Source: Pseudarthrobacter sp. NIBRBAC000502772
GTDB lineage: Bacteria; Actinomycetota; Actinomycetes; Actinomycetales; Micrococcaceae
Direction of reading: 5' to 3'
DNA: 64,000 nt
NCBI RefSeq assembly: GCF_006517235.1
Contig: NZ_CP041188.1
Location: 3,348,001 to 3,412,000, forward strand
In this document: positions 45,940 through 54,597 of the stretch, in pieces
Numbering within the stretch: the stretch's first letter is position 1
Layout: each line of letters starts with the position of its first letter
The notes under the pieces: model-generated
Database searches by the model: none
What the model was told of the DNA's origin: nothing
What the model saw: only the letters and a program-made list of their open reading frames with translations
Translations under genes and position numbers: made by a program

Positions 45940-46563
45940 CTAAGCCTGCTTCGGCGGCTGCTCCTCAATAACAACGTCCGGCGTGATGGCGTCCGGCACA
46001 AATGGCTCGGCGAACCAGAGCCGCGTTTCGCCGTACTTCTTCTCGGCAAACCGTTCCAGGCCGGCGGGCCAGAACGGCTCCGGTGAACGCGAGGACCGCT
46101 CCACCACTACCACGGCCGCCGGAGCCAGATGATCGGCGAGTTTGCCCAGCACCGCCGACAGGGCAGGGTCATCCAGCGGATAGGGCGGGTCCAGGAACAC
46201 CAGGTCCCAGCTGGCCGTCTCCGCCGTGCGCTCCAGGAAGGACTCCACCTTGGACCGGTGGACCGTCACTGACTTGCGGCCCAGTACGCCGTTGATCAGG
46301 TCCGCGTTGCGTTGGCACACGGAACTGGCCTTGGCATCGAATTCCACGAGGTCGACGGCCTCAGCGCCCCGGCTGCCGCTCTCCACGCCCAACGATCCGG
46401 ACCCTGCGTACAGGTCCAGGACCCGGGCGCCGGCAATGATCCCGAATGCGTCGAGCCGGGAGAACAGTGCTTCCTTCACGCGGTCGGTAGTGGGCCTGGT
46501 CAGGGAGCCGGGGACGCTGACCAGGGGGGTCCCGCCTGCGGCGCCCGCGATGATGCGGCTCAT
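45940..46563 (-). CDS. rsmD: 16S rRNA (guanine-966-N2)-methyltransferase
   Basis: A 207-residue methyltransferase that acts on G966 of 16S rRNA. It starts MSRIIAGAAGGTPL; RPTTDRVKEALFSRL, VLDLYAGSGSLGVE and the catalytic LVFLDPPYPL are all present. Its start follows the recG stop by nine bases, giving the common recG-rsmD-coaD neighbourhood, with coaD displaced by two inserted plus-strand genes. Confidence 0.95.
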   Translation of the reverse strand: MSRIIAGAAGGTPLVSVPGSLTRPTTDRVKEALFSRLDAFGIIAGARVLDLYAGSGSLGVESGSRGAEAVDLVEFDAKASSVCQRNADLINGVLGRKSVTVHRSKVESFLERTAETASWDLVFLDPPYPLDDPALSAVLGKLADHLAPAAVVVVERSSRSPEPFWPAGLERFAEKKYGETRLWFAEPFVPDAITPDVVIEEQPPKQA

Positions 46564-46572
46564 GGCCGCCTC

Positions 46573-48855
46573 CTATCCGCGCTCAAGGAACGCCTCCTTC
46601 TCGGGGTTCAAGTACTCGTCAATGGCCTCCGCCAACCGCGGATGCCGCGCCAAGGCCGGATCCGAGCCCACAATTTCCTGGGCGTCCTGGCGCGCCTGCG
46701 CAATGATGTCCTCGTGTTCCAGCACGCGCAGCAGTTTCAGGGTGGAGCGGCCGCCGGACTGCGAAGCGCCCAGGATGTCGCCCTCGCGGCGCAGCTTCAA
46801 GTCCTCCTGCGACAGTTCGAAGCCGTCCGTGGTTGCCGCCACGGCATCGAGCCGGCGCCGGCTCGGGTGCCCGCGTTCGAGGTTGGTGACCAGCAGGCAC
46901 GTTCCGGGAAGCCCGCCACGGCCCACCCTGCCGCGCAGCTGGTGCAGCTGGGAAATGCCGAAGCGGTCGGCGTCGAGGATCACCATCAAGGTGGCGTTAT
47001 GGACGTCAACGCCGACTTCGATGACTGTGGTGGAGACCAGGAGCTTGGTCCGGTTGGCGGTGAAGTCGGCCATCGCGGCGGATTTCACCGCGGTGTCCAA
47101 ACGGCCGTGCATCGGCCCAAGGGGCACACCGGCCAGGGCCGGCACCTGCTGGAGATGTTCGACGACGGCGGTCACTGACGCGAGCTCCCGCGCACCGCCG
47201 TCGCCCGCCAGGTCAGCCGCGGAAGGTTCCGCTTCCCCCGGGCTGAAGTCGCCGTCGTCGTCTGTTCCGATCCTGGGGCACACCACGTACACCTGGTGCC
47301 CCGCGTCGATCTCCTCACGGGAACGGGACCAGATGCGGTCTGCCCAGCCGGGGTTCTCGGCGAGGCCCACCACATGCGTGGAAATCGGCGCCCGGCCGGC
47401 GGGCAGTTCGTCCAGGATGGAGGTTTCGAGGTCGCCGAAGACCGTCATGGCAACGGTACGTGGAATGGGCGTGGCCGTCATGACGAGGAGGTGCGGCGGT
47501 TTGTTGGCCTTTGACCTGAGGACGTCCCGCTGCTCCACACCGAACCGGTGCTGCTCGTCCACCACGATCAGGCCAAGGTCGTAGAACGCGACGTTGTCGC
47601 TGAGCAGCGCGTGCGTGCCGATCACGATCCCGGCCGTGCCGGATGCGGCGTCCAGCATGGCCCGTTTCCGGGCGCCGGTGGGCATGGAGCCGGTGAGGAA
47701 CGTGACCTGCACCGCCCCCTCGGCCAGGCTGCCCAGCAGCCCGTCCGCGGACAGCATCGGATCGCGGGACAGGGAACCCAGGGTCCGCCGGATGGAATCG
47801 AAGTGCTGGGCGGCGAGGACCTCGGTGGGCGCCAGGAGGGCGGCCTGCCCGCCGGCATCCACTACCTGCAGCATGGCCCGCAGCGCGACGATGGTTTTGC
47901 CCGAGCCGACCTCACCCTGCAGCAGCCGGTTCATGGGGCTGTCCTGCGCCAGCTCCGTGGCCAGTGTTTTTCCGACGGCGGCCTGGCCGCCGGTGAGCGT
48001 AAAGGGCAGCTGCCTGTCGAACGCCGCCAGCAGCCCGTCGGAGGCCGGGCGCCGTGCCGTGGCTTCCTCGGCCGCAAGCTGGGCACGGCGCCGCGCCAAG
48101 GCCGCCTGCAGGACCAGGGCCTCCTGGTAGCGCAATCGCTCCTGGGCCTTCATCCAGTCAGCCTGCGATTCCGGCCTATGGATGAGCCGGTAGGCCTCGG
48201 CCACGGGAAGGAATTTCTCCCTACGGGCCACCGCCTCCGGCAGCGGATCCGGCAGGGCATCCAGATCCACGGTTTCCAGGAGCGTGGCGATGACTTTCTG
48301 AATCGACCAGCTGGTGAGCTTTGCGGTGGCCGGGTAGACCGGGATGGGCATCGCGGCGAGCTTTTCGGGGTCCATGGCCGGCATGTCCGGGTCCTCGTCG
48401 AGGAGGTGGAAGTCCGGGTTGGTCAAGCCCAGGGACGCTCCGTAGCGCGTCACCTTGCCGGAGAACATCACGCGCCGGCCCGGCAGGAGCTGCGCCTGTG
48501 CCCGGTGTCCGCTAAAAAAGGTGATCTTGAGAGTTCCGTGCCCGCTGCCGGGCCCCACCGCGGAAAGGCGCGGACGGCCGTGGGAGGCGGCGTCGTCGGT
48601 GATCACAACGTCCGTGATGGAACCACGCCGCGTATACATCTTGCGCGTGCTGTTGGAGAGCACCCGTGCAAAAAGCGTGACCTCTTCATCCAGCGGCAAC
48701 TCGCTGATGGGCGTCAGTTCGCCGCGGTTCAGGTAGCGGCGCGGGAAGTAGTTCAGGAGGCCGCCGACTGTGGCGATGCCCAGGTGCTTCTCAATGGCCG
48801 ACGCTGACCGCTTTCCGATCAGGCGTTCCAGGCCCAGGCCCAGTTCAGCGCTCAT
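46573..48855 (-). CDS. recG: ATP-dependent DNA helicase RecG
   Basis: A 760-residue helicase that remodels stalled forks and branches. A wedge domain is at residues 60-170. The superfamily 2 motifs follow: MNRLLQGEVGSGKTIVAL (I), LAPTEVLAAQHF (Ia), VVDEQHRFGVEQRD (II), MTATPIPRT (III), VSTTVIEVGVDV (V) and QLHQLRGRVGRGG (VI). Its first codons overlap the end of the DAK2 gene by about 11 bases, so the two are coupled. GTG 48861, two codons earlier, is a possible start too. Confidence 0.97.
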   Translation of the reverse strand: MSAELGLGLERLIGKRSASAIEKHLGIATVGGLLNYFPRRYLNRGELTPISELPLDEEVTLFARVLSNSTRKMYTRRGSITDVVITDDAASHGRPRLSAVGPGSGHGTLKITFFSGHRAQAQLLPGRRVMFSGKVTRYGASLGLTNPDFHLLDEDPDMPAMDPEKLAAMPIPVYPATAKLTSWSIQKVIATLLETVDLDALPDPLPEAVARREKFLPVAEAYRLIHRPESQADWMKAQERLRYQEALVLQAALARRRAQLAAEEATARRPASDGLLAAFDRQLPFTLTGGQAAVGKTLATELAQDSPMNRLLQGEVGSGKTIVALRAMLQVVDAGGQAALLAPTEVLAAQHFDSIRRTLGSLSRDPMLSADGLLGSLAEGAVQVTFLTGSMPTGARKRAMLDAASGTAGIVIGTHALLSDNVAFYDLGLIVVDEQHRFGVEQRDVLRSKANKPPHLLVMTATPIPRTVAMTVFGDLETSILDELPAGRAPISTHVVGLAENPGWADRIWSRSREEIDAGHQVYVVCPRIGTDDDGDFSPGEAEPSAADLAGDGGARELASVTAVVEHLQQVPALAGVPLGPMHGRLDTAVKSAAMADFTANRTKLLVSTTVIEVGVDVHNATLMVILDADRFGISQLHQLRGRVGRGGLPGTCLLVTNLERGHPSRRRLDAVAATTDGFELSQEDLKLRREGDILGASQSGGRSTLKLLRVLEHEDIIAQARQDAQEIVGSDPALARHPRLAEAIDEYLNPEKEAFLERG

Positions 48856-49888
48856 GCCCACTGGAGTTCACCGGAGCTGGTTCGGGTTCGCGGGCCAGGG
48901 CCAGTTCGCTGACCGAAATGTCGCTGGGCTCGCCGAGGGAACGGATCAGGGCGACCGCGGGTGCGGCGTCGGGGACGTGGACATGGACGCGCCACCGGTA
49001 GCTGCCCTCAGCATCGGCCATACTGTCCACCTGGCTCATGATGACGGACTCGCCGACCTCGTCGAGCCGCTGGCGAAGCGTGGCCGCGCTGAGCGGCGAA
49101 AGGCTGATGGTGCACATGACCTCAACGCCGTCGTCAGCCGGCATATCGGCGTGGATGTGGGGGTCCTGGACGTCGAAGCCATGCAGCCCGTCGAGGAGTT
49201 CGCCCTGCAGTTCTTCGCCCAGGACGGCGGAGCGGAGGCAGTCAAGGATGAGCAGCATGCCAACGCCCCCGGCATCGACCACATGCGCGGCTTCAAGGGC
49301 CGCCAACTGGCTCTCGGTGCTGACTACTGCCCTGAGCGCCCCGTTGACGGCAGCGTCGAGGGCTTTGCCCAGGGCCTGGTTGCTGTCGTCGCCGTTGTGG
49401 CCGGCGTCCACTGCCGCGGCGGCCCGTGCGGCGGCTTCCATTACCGAAAGCATGGTGCCTGGCACGGGGTCGCTCAACGCGGACCAGGCCCGGATCTGGG
49501 CACGGTTCAGCGCGGCGGCCAGGAGGGTTGACGTCAGGCGGGTGTGACCGGCCAGGGGTTCAGCCGCGGCGCAGAGAAAGACTGAGAAGAGGGTTCCGGA
49601 ATTGCCGCGGGCCTGCTCCATGGCGGCCCTTCCGGCACGCGCCAGCACCGCTCCGACATCCGTCTGGCCGGCGTCAGCCGGGACTGCCGCGCCCTGGACC
49701 GCAGGGCCGCTGTGCAGGGCACGGGCGGCCGCCCGAACGGTCAGGTAAAGGTTGGTGCCGGTGTCACCGTCCGCCACGGGGAAGATGTTGATGGCATTGA
49801 GGCGGTCGCTGTGGTTGGCAATGGCGGTTTCAGCCTTGTCCAACCACCGCTTCATCGCTTGCGCGTTGGCGGCAACCTTAGTCTGCAA
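48845..49888 (-). CDS. DAK2-domain protein, short FakA/YloV-like
   Basis: About 347 residues. The N-terminal DAK2 domain has INIFPVADGDTGTNL and EQARGNSGTLFSVFL, the ATP and metal motifs. Firmicute FakA (fatty-acid kinase) is some 550 residues and has a third C-terminal domain; here the protein stops after the middle domain (VEVMCTISLSPLS...WRVHVHVPD), so function as a fatty-acid kinase is uncertain. The start is unclear: TTG 49888 after GGGAT is possible and overlaps thiL, the frame opens at 49927, and MKRWLDK at 49855 is a third choice. Confidence 0.8.
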   Translation of the reverse strand: MQTKVAANAQAMKRWLDKAETAIANHSDRLNAINIFPVADGDTGTNLYLTVRAAARALHSGPAVQGAAVPADAGQTDVGAVLARAGRAAMEQARGNSGTLFSVFLCAAAEPLAGHTRLTSTLLAAALNRAQIRAWSALSDPVPGTMLSVMEAAARAAAAVDAGHNGDDSNQALGKALDAAVNGALRAVVSTESQLAALEAAHVVDAGGVGMLLILDCLRSAVLGEELQGELLDGLHGFDVQDPHIHADMPADDGVEVMCTISLSPLSAATLRQRLDEVGESVIMSQVDSMADAEGSYRWRVHVHVPDAAPAVALIRSLGEPSDISVSELALAREPEPAPVNSSGHER

Positions 49889-50918
49889 AGTGATCCCATC
49901 CCCCGGTGCCAACGGCGTGGCCCGCAATTGTGACGCCCGGAAGTGTGGCGCTTCCCAAGGCTTGTACTGAGCCTATCGCAGTGAATCCGGCAGGCAGCTG
50001 AACGCCGGCCGGGAATGTGGCCAGCAGCCCGTGGTCCTCTCCCCCGCCCAGCACCCAGGCCATGGGGTCAGTTCTGAGAAGGTCCGACGCCGGACGCAGG
50101 ACTTCCGCGAGAGGCTTCAATGCCGCGGGGTCAAGGTCAAGGACGACGCCGCTGGCGGCGGCGAGGCGGCCGCCGTCGCGCACCAGGCCGTCCGATATAT
50201 CCAGCATGGCAGTGGCTCCGGCTGACCTGGCCAGCGGCCCCGCGGACAGTGGCGGCCGTGGCCTGCACTGCACTGCCACGAGCGCCCATTGCGCGGGCAC
50301 CAGGGATTGCACAGCAGCCTCTGCTTCCAGGAGCGCAAGCCCGGCCGCGGCCCTGCCCACCGTACCGGCCAGGGCCACAACGTCGCCCGCACGGGCCCCC
50401 GACCGCAGGACCGCGTTGCCGCCAGCCAATGTGCCCAGCACGGCGACCGTCACGGAGATTTCCCTGCCGCGGCCCAAATCGCCCCCCGCCACCGAACAGT
50501 CTGTTGCCCCGAGTTCCCTGATTCCCGCTGTCAAGCCGTCGGCCAGGTCCGCCACCCAGCTGACAGGGGTGTCGGGCGGCAACGTGAGGCTCACCACCAG
50601 CGACGTGGCCACGCCGCCCATGGCGTTGATATCGCTGAGGTTCTGCGCCGCCGCCTTCCAGCCGACGTCGAAGCCCGTGGTGCGGTACCCGTTGGGCCAT
50701 TGGAGCCGGAAGTCCTGGTCCTGCACCTGGGTATCGATGCTGATTACTGTCCTGCCATCCGGAACGGCGATAATGGCGGCATCGTCCCCCGGGCCAAGCA
50801 GGGTTGCCGAACTGTACGTTCCGGCCATTTCCAGCCGCGGAAAGATCCGGGCCAGTAGTTCGGCTTCGGACAGCGCGGCGACAGTCAGCGTTTCTTCAGT
50901 CAACGGAATTTCAGGCAC
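49878..50918 (-). CDS. thiL: Thiamine-monophosphate kinase
   Basis: A 346-residue kinase for the last step of thiamine diphosphate synthesis. LLGPGDDAAIIAVPDGRTVISIDTQVQ, DINAMGGVATSLVVSLTLP and GGDLGRGREISVTVAVLG are family blocks binding metal, ATP and substrate; MLDISDGLVRDGGRLA closes the site. GTG 50918 has TAGCGT exactly six bases upstream, so the message is probably leaderless. Its product is the ligand of the thiC riboswitch in this window. It starts a DAK2-recG-rsmD chain. Confidence 0.95.
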   Translation of the reverse strand: MPEIPLTEETLTVAALSEAELLARIFPRLEMAGTYSSATLLGPGDDAAIIAVPDGRTVISIDTQVQDQDFRLQWPNGYRTTGFDVGWKAAAQNLSDINAMGGVATSLVVSLTLPPDTPVSWVADLADGLTAGIRELGATDCSVAGGDLGRGREISVTVAVLGTLAGGNAVLRSGARAGDVVALAGTVGRAAAGLALLEAEAAVQSLVPAQWALVAVQCRPRPPLSAGPLARSAGATAMLDISDGLVRDGGRLAAASGVVLDLDPAALKPLAEVLRPASDLLRTDPMAWVLGGGEDHGLLATFPAGVQLPAGFTAIGSVQALGSATLPGVTIAGHAVGTGGWDHFAD

Positions 50919-51040
50919 GCCCCTACGCTACAGCGCGGCGCCGACATTGCTGGTCCGCCCCTTGTTGTGGAGGTCCTCACGACGGGCGTCCGGTCCTTCC
51001 TGCGTCCCGCTCCATGTGGCGGCGACGCTAGGCTGGATGG

Positions 51041-51543
51041 ATGCGCAATCCCCGTTTTCCCTTGCCTGTCCGCGTGTCCGGAATCCTGCTGACCGCGGCC
51101 CTCGCTGGAGCCGCTTTGTCCGCCTGTGCCCCGACTGTGGATGTCACCGCCGCAGGCGACGCGGCGAACCCGGCCTGCGCTCCGATGATGGTGGCCCTTC
51201 CGGACGCCATCGGCGACGCTGTCCTGCGGAAAACCAACAGCCAGGCCACCGCCGCCTGGGGGACCCGTCTCAGGTGATCCTGCGCTGCGGCGTCAACGTT
51301 CCAGGCCCAACGACGGACCGGTGCGTGAGTGTCAACGGCATCGACTGGGTTATCAAGGAGGGCGATCCGGTGTGGACGCTGACTACCTTCGGCCGCGAAC
51401 CCGCCACGGAAATCCTGATGGATCCGGAGAAGATCAGCTCCGCAACTGTCCTGGCGGATCTTTCCGCCTCAGCCGGAAAGATCCCGGCCAGCCGGAACTG
51501 CGTGGGTCAGGAAGACCTGCAGAACATGCCGTCCAGTCAGTAG
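51041..51543 (+). pseudogene. DUF3515 family lipoprotein, frameshifted
   Basis: The N-terminal part from ATG 51041 has a lipoprotein signal (VSGILLTAALAGAALSAC, lipobox LSAC) and DUF3515 sequence NPACAPMMVALPDAIGD, then reaches TGA at 51277 after TAAWGTRLR. From 51262, in another frame, the family continues as DPSQVILRCGVNVPGPTTDR, CVSVNGIDWVI and so on to TAG 51541-51543. One base is missing in the G run at 51258-51262 (GGGGGG expected). The joined protein would have about 167 residues. A leaderless -10 TAGGCT lies six bases before the ATG. Confidence 0.85.
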
Positions 51544-51603
51544 GGTCCCGGTGGTGGGCCCACGCCGGCAGGGTTCCCTGGCCGAAGCGGAGCGAGGTTA
51601 GGG

Positions 51604-51621
51604 GACCGGTGGGGACCGGTC
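51604..51621. terminator. Short hairpin between DUF3515 and ddl
   Basis: GACCGGT (51604-51610) and ACCGGTC (51615-51621) form a 7-base stem around GGGG, between convergent genes. There is no T run, and the right arm overlaps the end of ddl, so the assignment is weak. Confidence 0.35.
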
Positions 51622-52768
51622 AGCGCAGGCCTGTCTTCCGGTTCAAGGCCAGATGGATCAGCTCATCAATCAGGTCCGCGTAGTTCAGGCCTGATGCTGC
51701 CCACATCTGCGGGTACATGCTTTTGGGCGTGAACCCGGGCATAGTGTTGATCTCGTTGATGATCAGTTCGCCGTCGGGCGTGTAGAAGAAGTCCACGCGG
51801 CTCAGGCCTTCCGCACCCACAGCGTCGAAGGCAGCTGCCGCGAGTTCCCGGACCCGCACGATGGCTTCCTCAGGAATGTCGGCGGGGCAGCTCAGCGCGG
51901 CGGCGTCGTCCTCAACATACTTCGCGTTGAAATCGTAGAATTCGTGCGTTCCGGCGGCGACGGAAATTTCGCCCGGCATGGACGTCCGGGGGGAATCGGT
52001 CCCGCGTCCTTCCAGGACCGCGCACTCAATCTCTCGCCCGACGATGCCGGCCTCGATGACCAGTTTGAGGTCGTGGCGCCGGGCTTCCTCGACGGCGGCG
52101 TCGAGTCCCTCGAGCGAGTCCACTTTGGAGATCCCCATGGACGAACCCGCCCGCGCCGGCTTGACGAACACGGGAAAGCCGAGCTGGTCCACCTGTTTGC
52201 GGACGGCCTCCGCGTCCTTGACCCACTGACGGTCCGTGACGGCAATGTAGGGCCCCACGTGCAGCCCGGCGGCCTCGAACACAACTTTCATGTAGTGCTT
52301 GTCCATGCCCACAGCCGACGCAAGCACGCCGGCGCCGACGTAGCGGGTGTCGGACAGTTCCAAGAGTCCTTGGATGGTGCCGTCCTCGCCAAAGGGACCG
52401 TGAAGCAGCGGAAACACAACGTCCACCGTGCCGAGTTCCAGCGGGACCTGGTTCGGTGAGGTGACGATCAGCTGGTGCTCGCCGCCGACCTCAGCCAGTG
52501 TCACCGTTTCCGACGACGGCACGACCTCCGGCAGAGACGACGCGGACAGCGACCACTGGGCGGTATCCCCCGCAACCAGCACCCACTGCCCGGATTTGGC
52601 GATGCCGATGGGGATGACATCGTACTTGTCTTTGTTGATGGCGCCCAGGACGCCGGCGGCGGTCACGCAGCTCACGGCATGTTCACTGGACCGGCCACCA
52701 AAGAGGACCGCGACGCGGGGTTTGGCCCGGGGGGCGGAGTCCGCTGCGGTCAGGTTTTCATCGGACAT
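51620..52768 (-). CDS. ddl: D-alanine--D-alanine ligase
   Basis: A 382-residue ATP-grasp ligase that makes the D-Ala-D-Ala end of peptidoglycan precursors. VAVLFGGRSSEHAVSCVTA, HGPFGEDGTIQGLLEL, VKPARAGSSMGISKV and the C-terminal INEINTMPGFTPKSMYPQM are all intact. It follows gpsA after two bases. It ends the minus-strand chain that includes murA, plsC and gpsA. Confidence 0.97.
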   Translation of the reverse strand: MSDENLTAADSAPRAKPRVAVLFGGRSSEHAVSCVTAAGVLGAINKDKYDVIPIGIAKSGQWVLVAGDTAQWSLSASSLPEVVPSSETVTLAEVGGEHQLIVTSPNQVPLELGTVDVVFPLLHGPFGEDGTIQGLLELSDTRYVGAGVLASAVGMDKHYMKVVFEAAGLHVGPYIAVTDRQWVKDAEAVRKQVDQLGFPVFVKPARAGSSMGISKVDSLEGLDAAVEEARRHDLKLVIEAGIVGREIECAVLEGRGTDSPRTSMPGEISVAAGTHEFYDFNAKYVEDDAAALSCPADIPEEAIVRVRELAAAAFDAVGAEGLSRVDFFYTPDGELIINEINTMPGFTPKSMYPQMWAASGLNYADLIDELIHLALNRKTGLR

Positions 52769-52770
52769 CG

Positions 52771-53820
52771 TCAGTAATCGCCTTCGGGTTTCAGGTCCCG
52801 GGCCAGCAGCAGCGGCCCCAGTTGGTCAACGGACAGTTTGCCGGCCAGGACGGCTACGACGGCGGCGGTGATGGGCATGTCGACGCCCAGTTTCCCCGCT
52901 AGCTCGTGCACGGCCTGGCCGGATTTGATGCCTTCGGCTGTTTGGGTCATCTTCAGTGCCAGCTCGTCAAGAGTGAGTCCCTGGCCCAGCAACCGGCCGG
53001 CCGTATGGTTTCGCGACAGAGGCGAGGAACACGTCGCCACCAGATCCCCCAGGCCCGCCAGCCCGGCCATGGTCCGTGCCTCGCCACCGAGGGCAAGGGC
53101 GAGCCTGGATGTTTCGGCCAAGCCTCGGGTGATCACGGAGGCCTTAGTGTTGTCCCCCATCTGTTTACCTTCACAGATGCCCACGGCCAGCGCTATGACG
53201 TTCTTGACGATGCCGCCAATTTCCACGCCGACGACATCCGCCGTGGTGTACGGACGGAAGTACGGTGCGGTGCAGCTCCTCGCGATCCAGCCCGCGGCCG
53301 CCGCATCGGAACAGGCCACCACAGAAGCAGTCGGTTCCTCCCGGGCGATCTCCATGGCCAGGTTGGGACCGGAAACCACGGCAATGCGGTCCTTGGGAAT
53401 CCCCAGTTCGTCGCTGATCACCTCACTCATCCGGGAGTCCGTGCCGAGCTCCAGGCCCTTCATCAGGGACACCACCATGGCGTCAGCGGCGATCAGCGGC
53501 TTCCATTCACGGAGCTGGAGTCGCAGTGACTGGGCAGGAACGGCCAGGACCACCAGGTCCGCGCCCGCCAGCACCTCGCTGACGTCTGTGGACGCTGTGA
53601 TGCTGGGCGGCAGCTCTGTGTCCTTCAGGTACTGGACGTTTCGGTGCGTGCTGTTGATCTGCTCCACTACTTCGCTGCGCCGGCCCCAGATCCGGATGCT
53701 CCGCTGTTCCCCGGCTGCCCGAGCCGCATCGGCGAGGATCTTGGCGAACGTTGTACCCCAGGAACCGGCGCCCAGGACGGCGACAGACCGGGCGGAGCCC
53801 TGACGGCTTCCGTCAGCCAT
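52771..53820 (-). CDS. gpsA: Glycerol-3-phosphate dehydrogenase (NAD(P)+)
   Basis: A 349-residue enzyme making sn-glycerol-3-phosphate from dihydroxyacetone phosphate for phospholipid synthesis. VAVLGAGSWGTTFAKIL is the coenzyme site; VVSGPNLAMEI, CEGKQMGDNTKASVITRGL and MAGLAGLGDLVATCSSPLSR are the active-site blocks with Lys and Asn. The ATG overlaps the plsC stop (TGATG), which couples supply of the glycerol backbone with its acylation. Confidence 0.97.
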   Translation of the reverse strand: MADGSRQGSARSVAVLGAGSWGTTFAKILADAARAAGEQRSIRIWGRRSEVVEQINSTHRNVQYLKDTELPPSITASTDVSEVLAGADLVVLAVPAQSLRLQLREWKPLIAADAMVVSLMKGLELGTDSRMSEVISDELGIPKDRIAVVSGPNLAMEIAREEPTASVVACSDAAAAGWIARSCTAPYFRPYTTADVVGVEIGGIVKNVIALAVGICEGKQMGDNTKASVITRGLAETSRLALALGGEARTMAGLAGLGDLVATCSSPLSRNHTAGRLLGQGLTLDELALKMTQTAEGIKSGQAVHELAGKLGVDMPITAAVVAVLAGKLSVDQLGPLLLARDLKPEGDY

Positions 53821-54587
53821 CAGGTGGCATCCGCAGCGTCGTCAGGATTGCCACGCTCAACGAAGCGACCGTGCGTGGCTTGATTGTGCTTGGAAGGGTC
53901 CCAGCGTTCGGCGGGAGGCTCCTCCCCGCGGATGTCGGCCAGCAAACCGGTCACGGCATCCATGATCTTCTCGGTAGCCGCGGTCAGCGTTGCTTTGTCC
54001 AGCGGCCGGCCCATGAACTGGCTGAGGTCAACGGGCTTGCCCACCATCACCCGGGACGTCCTGCGCGGGAAAAGGTGGAACCGCTTCGCATAACGCGGGA
54101 ACACCTCATGGGCGCCCCAGTGCGCGATCGGCACCACGGGAATGCCGCCTTCCAAGGCAAGGCGGGCAGCGCCGGTGTGGCCCTTCATCGGCCACAGCGC
54201 AGGATCGCGGGTGAGTGTACCTTCGGGGTAGATAATGATGGCCCCGCCGTCCGCCACAATCTCCTGGGCGAGCTGCAGCGAGCGGTTCGCTCCCGCCGTC
54301 GAGCGTTCCACCGGGATCTGCCGGGTGGCCCGCAGGACCGCGCCCAGGACCGGAACCTTGAACAGCCCGGCCTTCGCCAGGAAGTGCGGGGCGCGGTTCT
54401 GGTTGTAGAGAATGTGCCCCACGATCAGCGGATCGATTTCCGTGCAATGGTTGGGCGCGGCAATGAACCCGCCGGCGGGGAGGTTCTCGAGGCCTTCCCA
54501 CTTCTTGTTCATCATTGCGTTCAGCACCGTGCGCACTATGGCCGCGACCACAACGAAAGTGGCCCGGCTCTTGGCCGTTTCCTTCAC
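53820..54587 (-). CDS. plsC: 1-acyl-sn-glycerol-3-phosphate acyltransferase
   Basis: A 255-residue membrane-associated acyltransferase. NHCTEIDP is the catalytic NHx4D motif, IYPEGTLTRDP the glycerophosphate-binding EGT motif. An N-terminal hydrophobic segment (ATFVVVAAIVRTVLNAMM) anchors it. It makes phosphatidic acid. The C-terminal 40 residues are hydrophilic (RWDPSKHNQATHGRFVERGN) and outside the domain. It lies between murA (ten bases) and gpsA (one-base overlap). Confidence 0.93.
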   Translation of the reverse strand: MKETAKSRATFVVVAAIVRTVLNAMMNKKWEGLENLPAGGFIAAPNHCTEIDPLIVGHILYNQNRAPHFLAKAGLFKVPVLGAVLRATRQIPVERSTAGANRSLQLAQEIVADGGAIIIYPEGTLTRDPALWPMKGHTGAARLALEGGIPVVPIAHWGAHEVFPRYAKRFHLFPRRTSRVMVGKPVDLSQFMGRPLDKATLTAATEKIMDAVTGLLADIRGEEPPAERWDPSKHNQATHGRFVERGNPDDAADAT

Positions 54588-54597
54588 GTACCCACCG

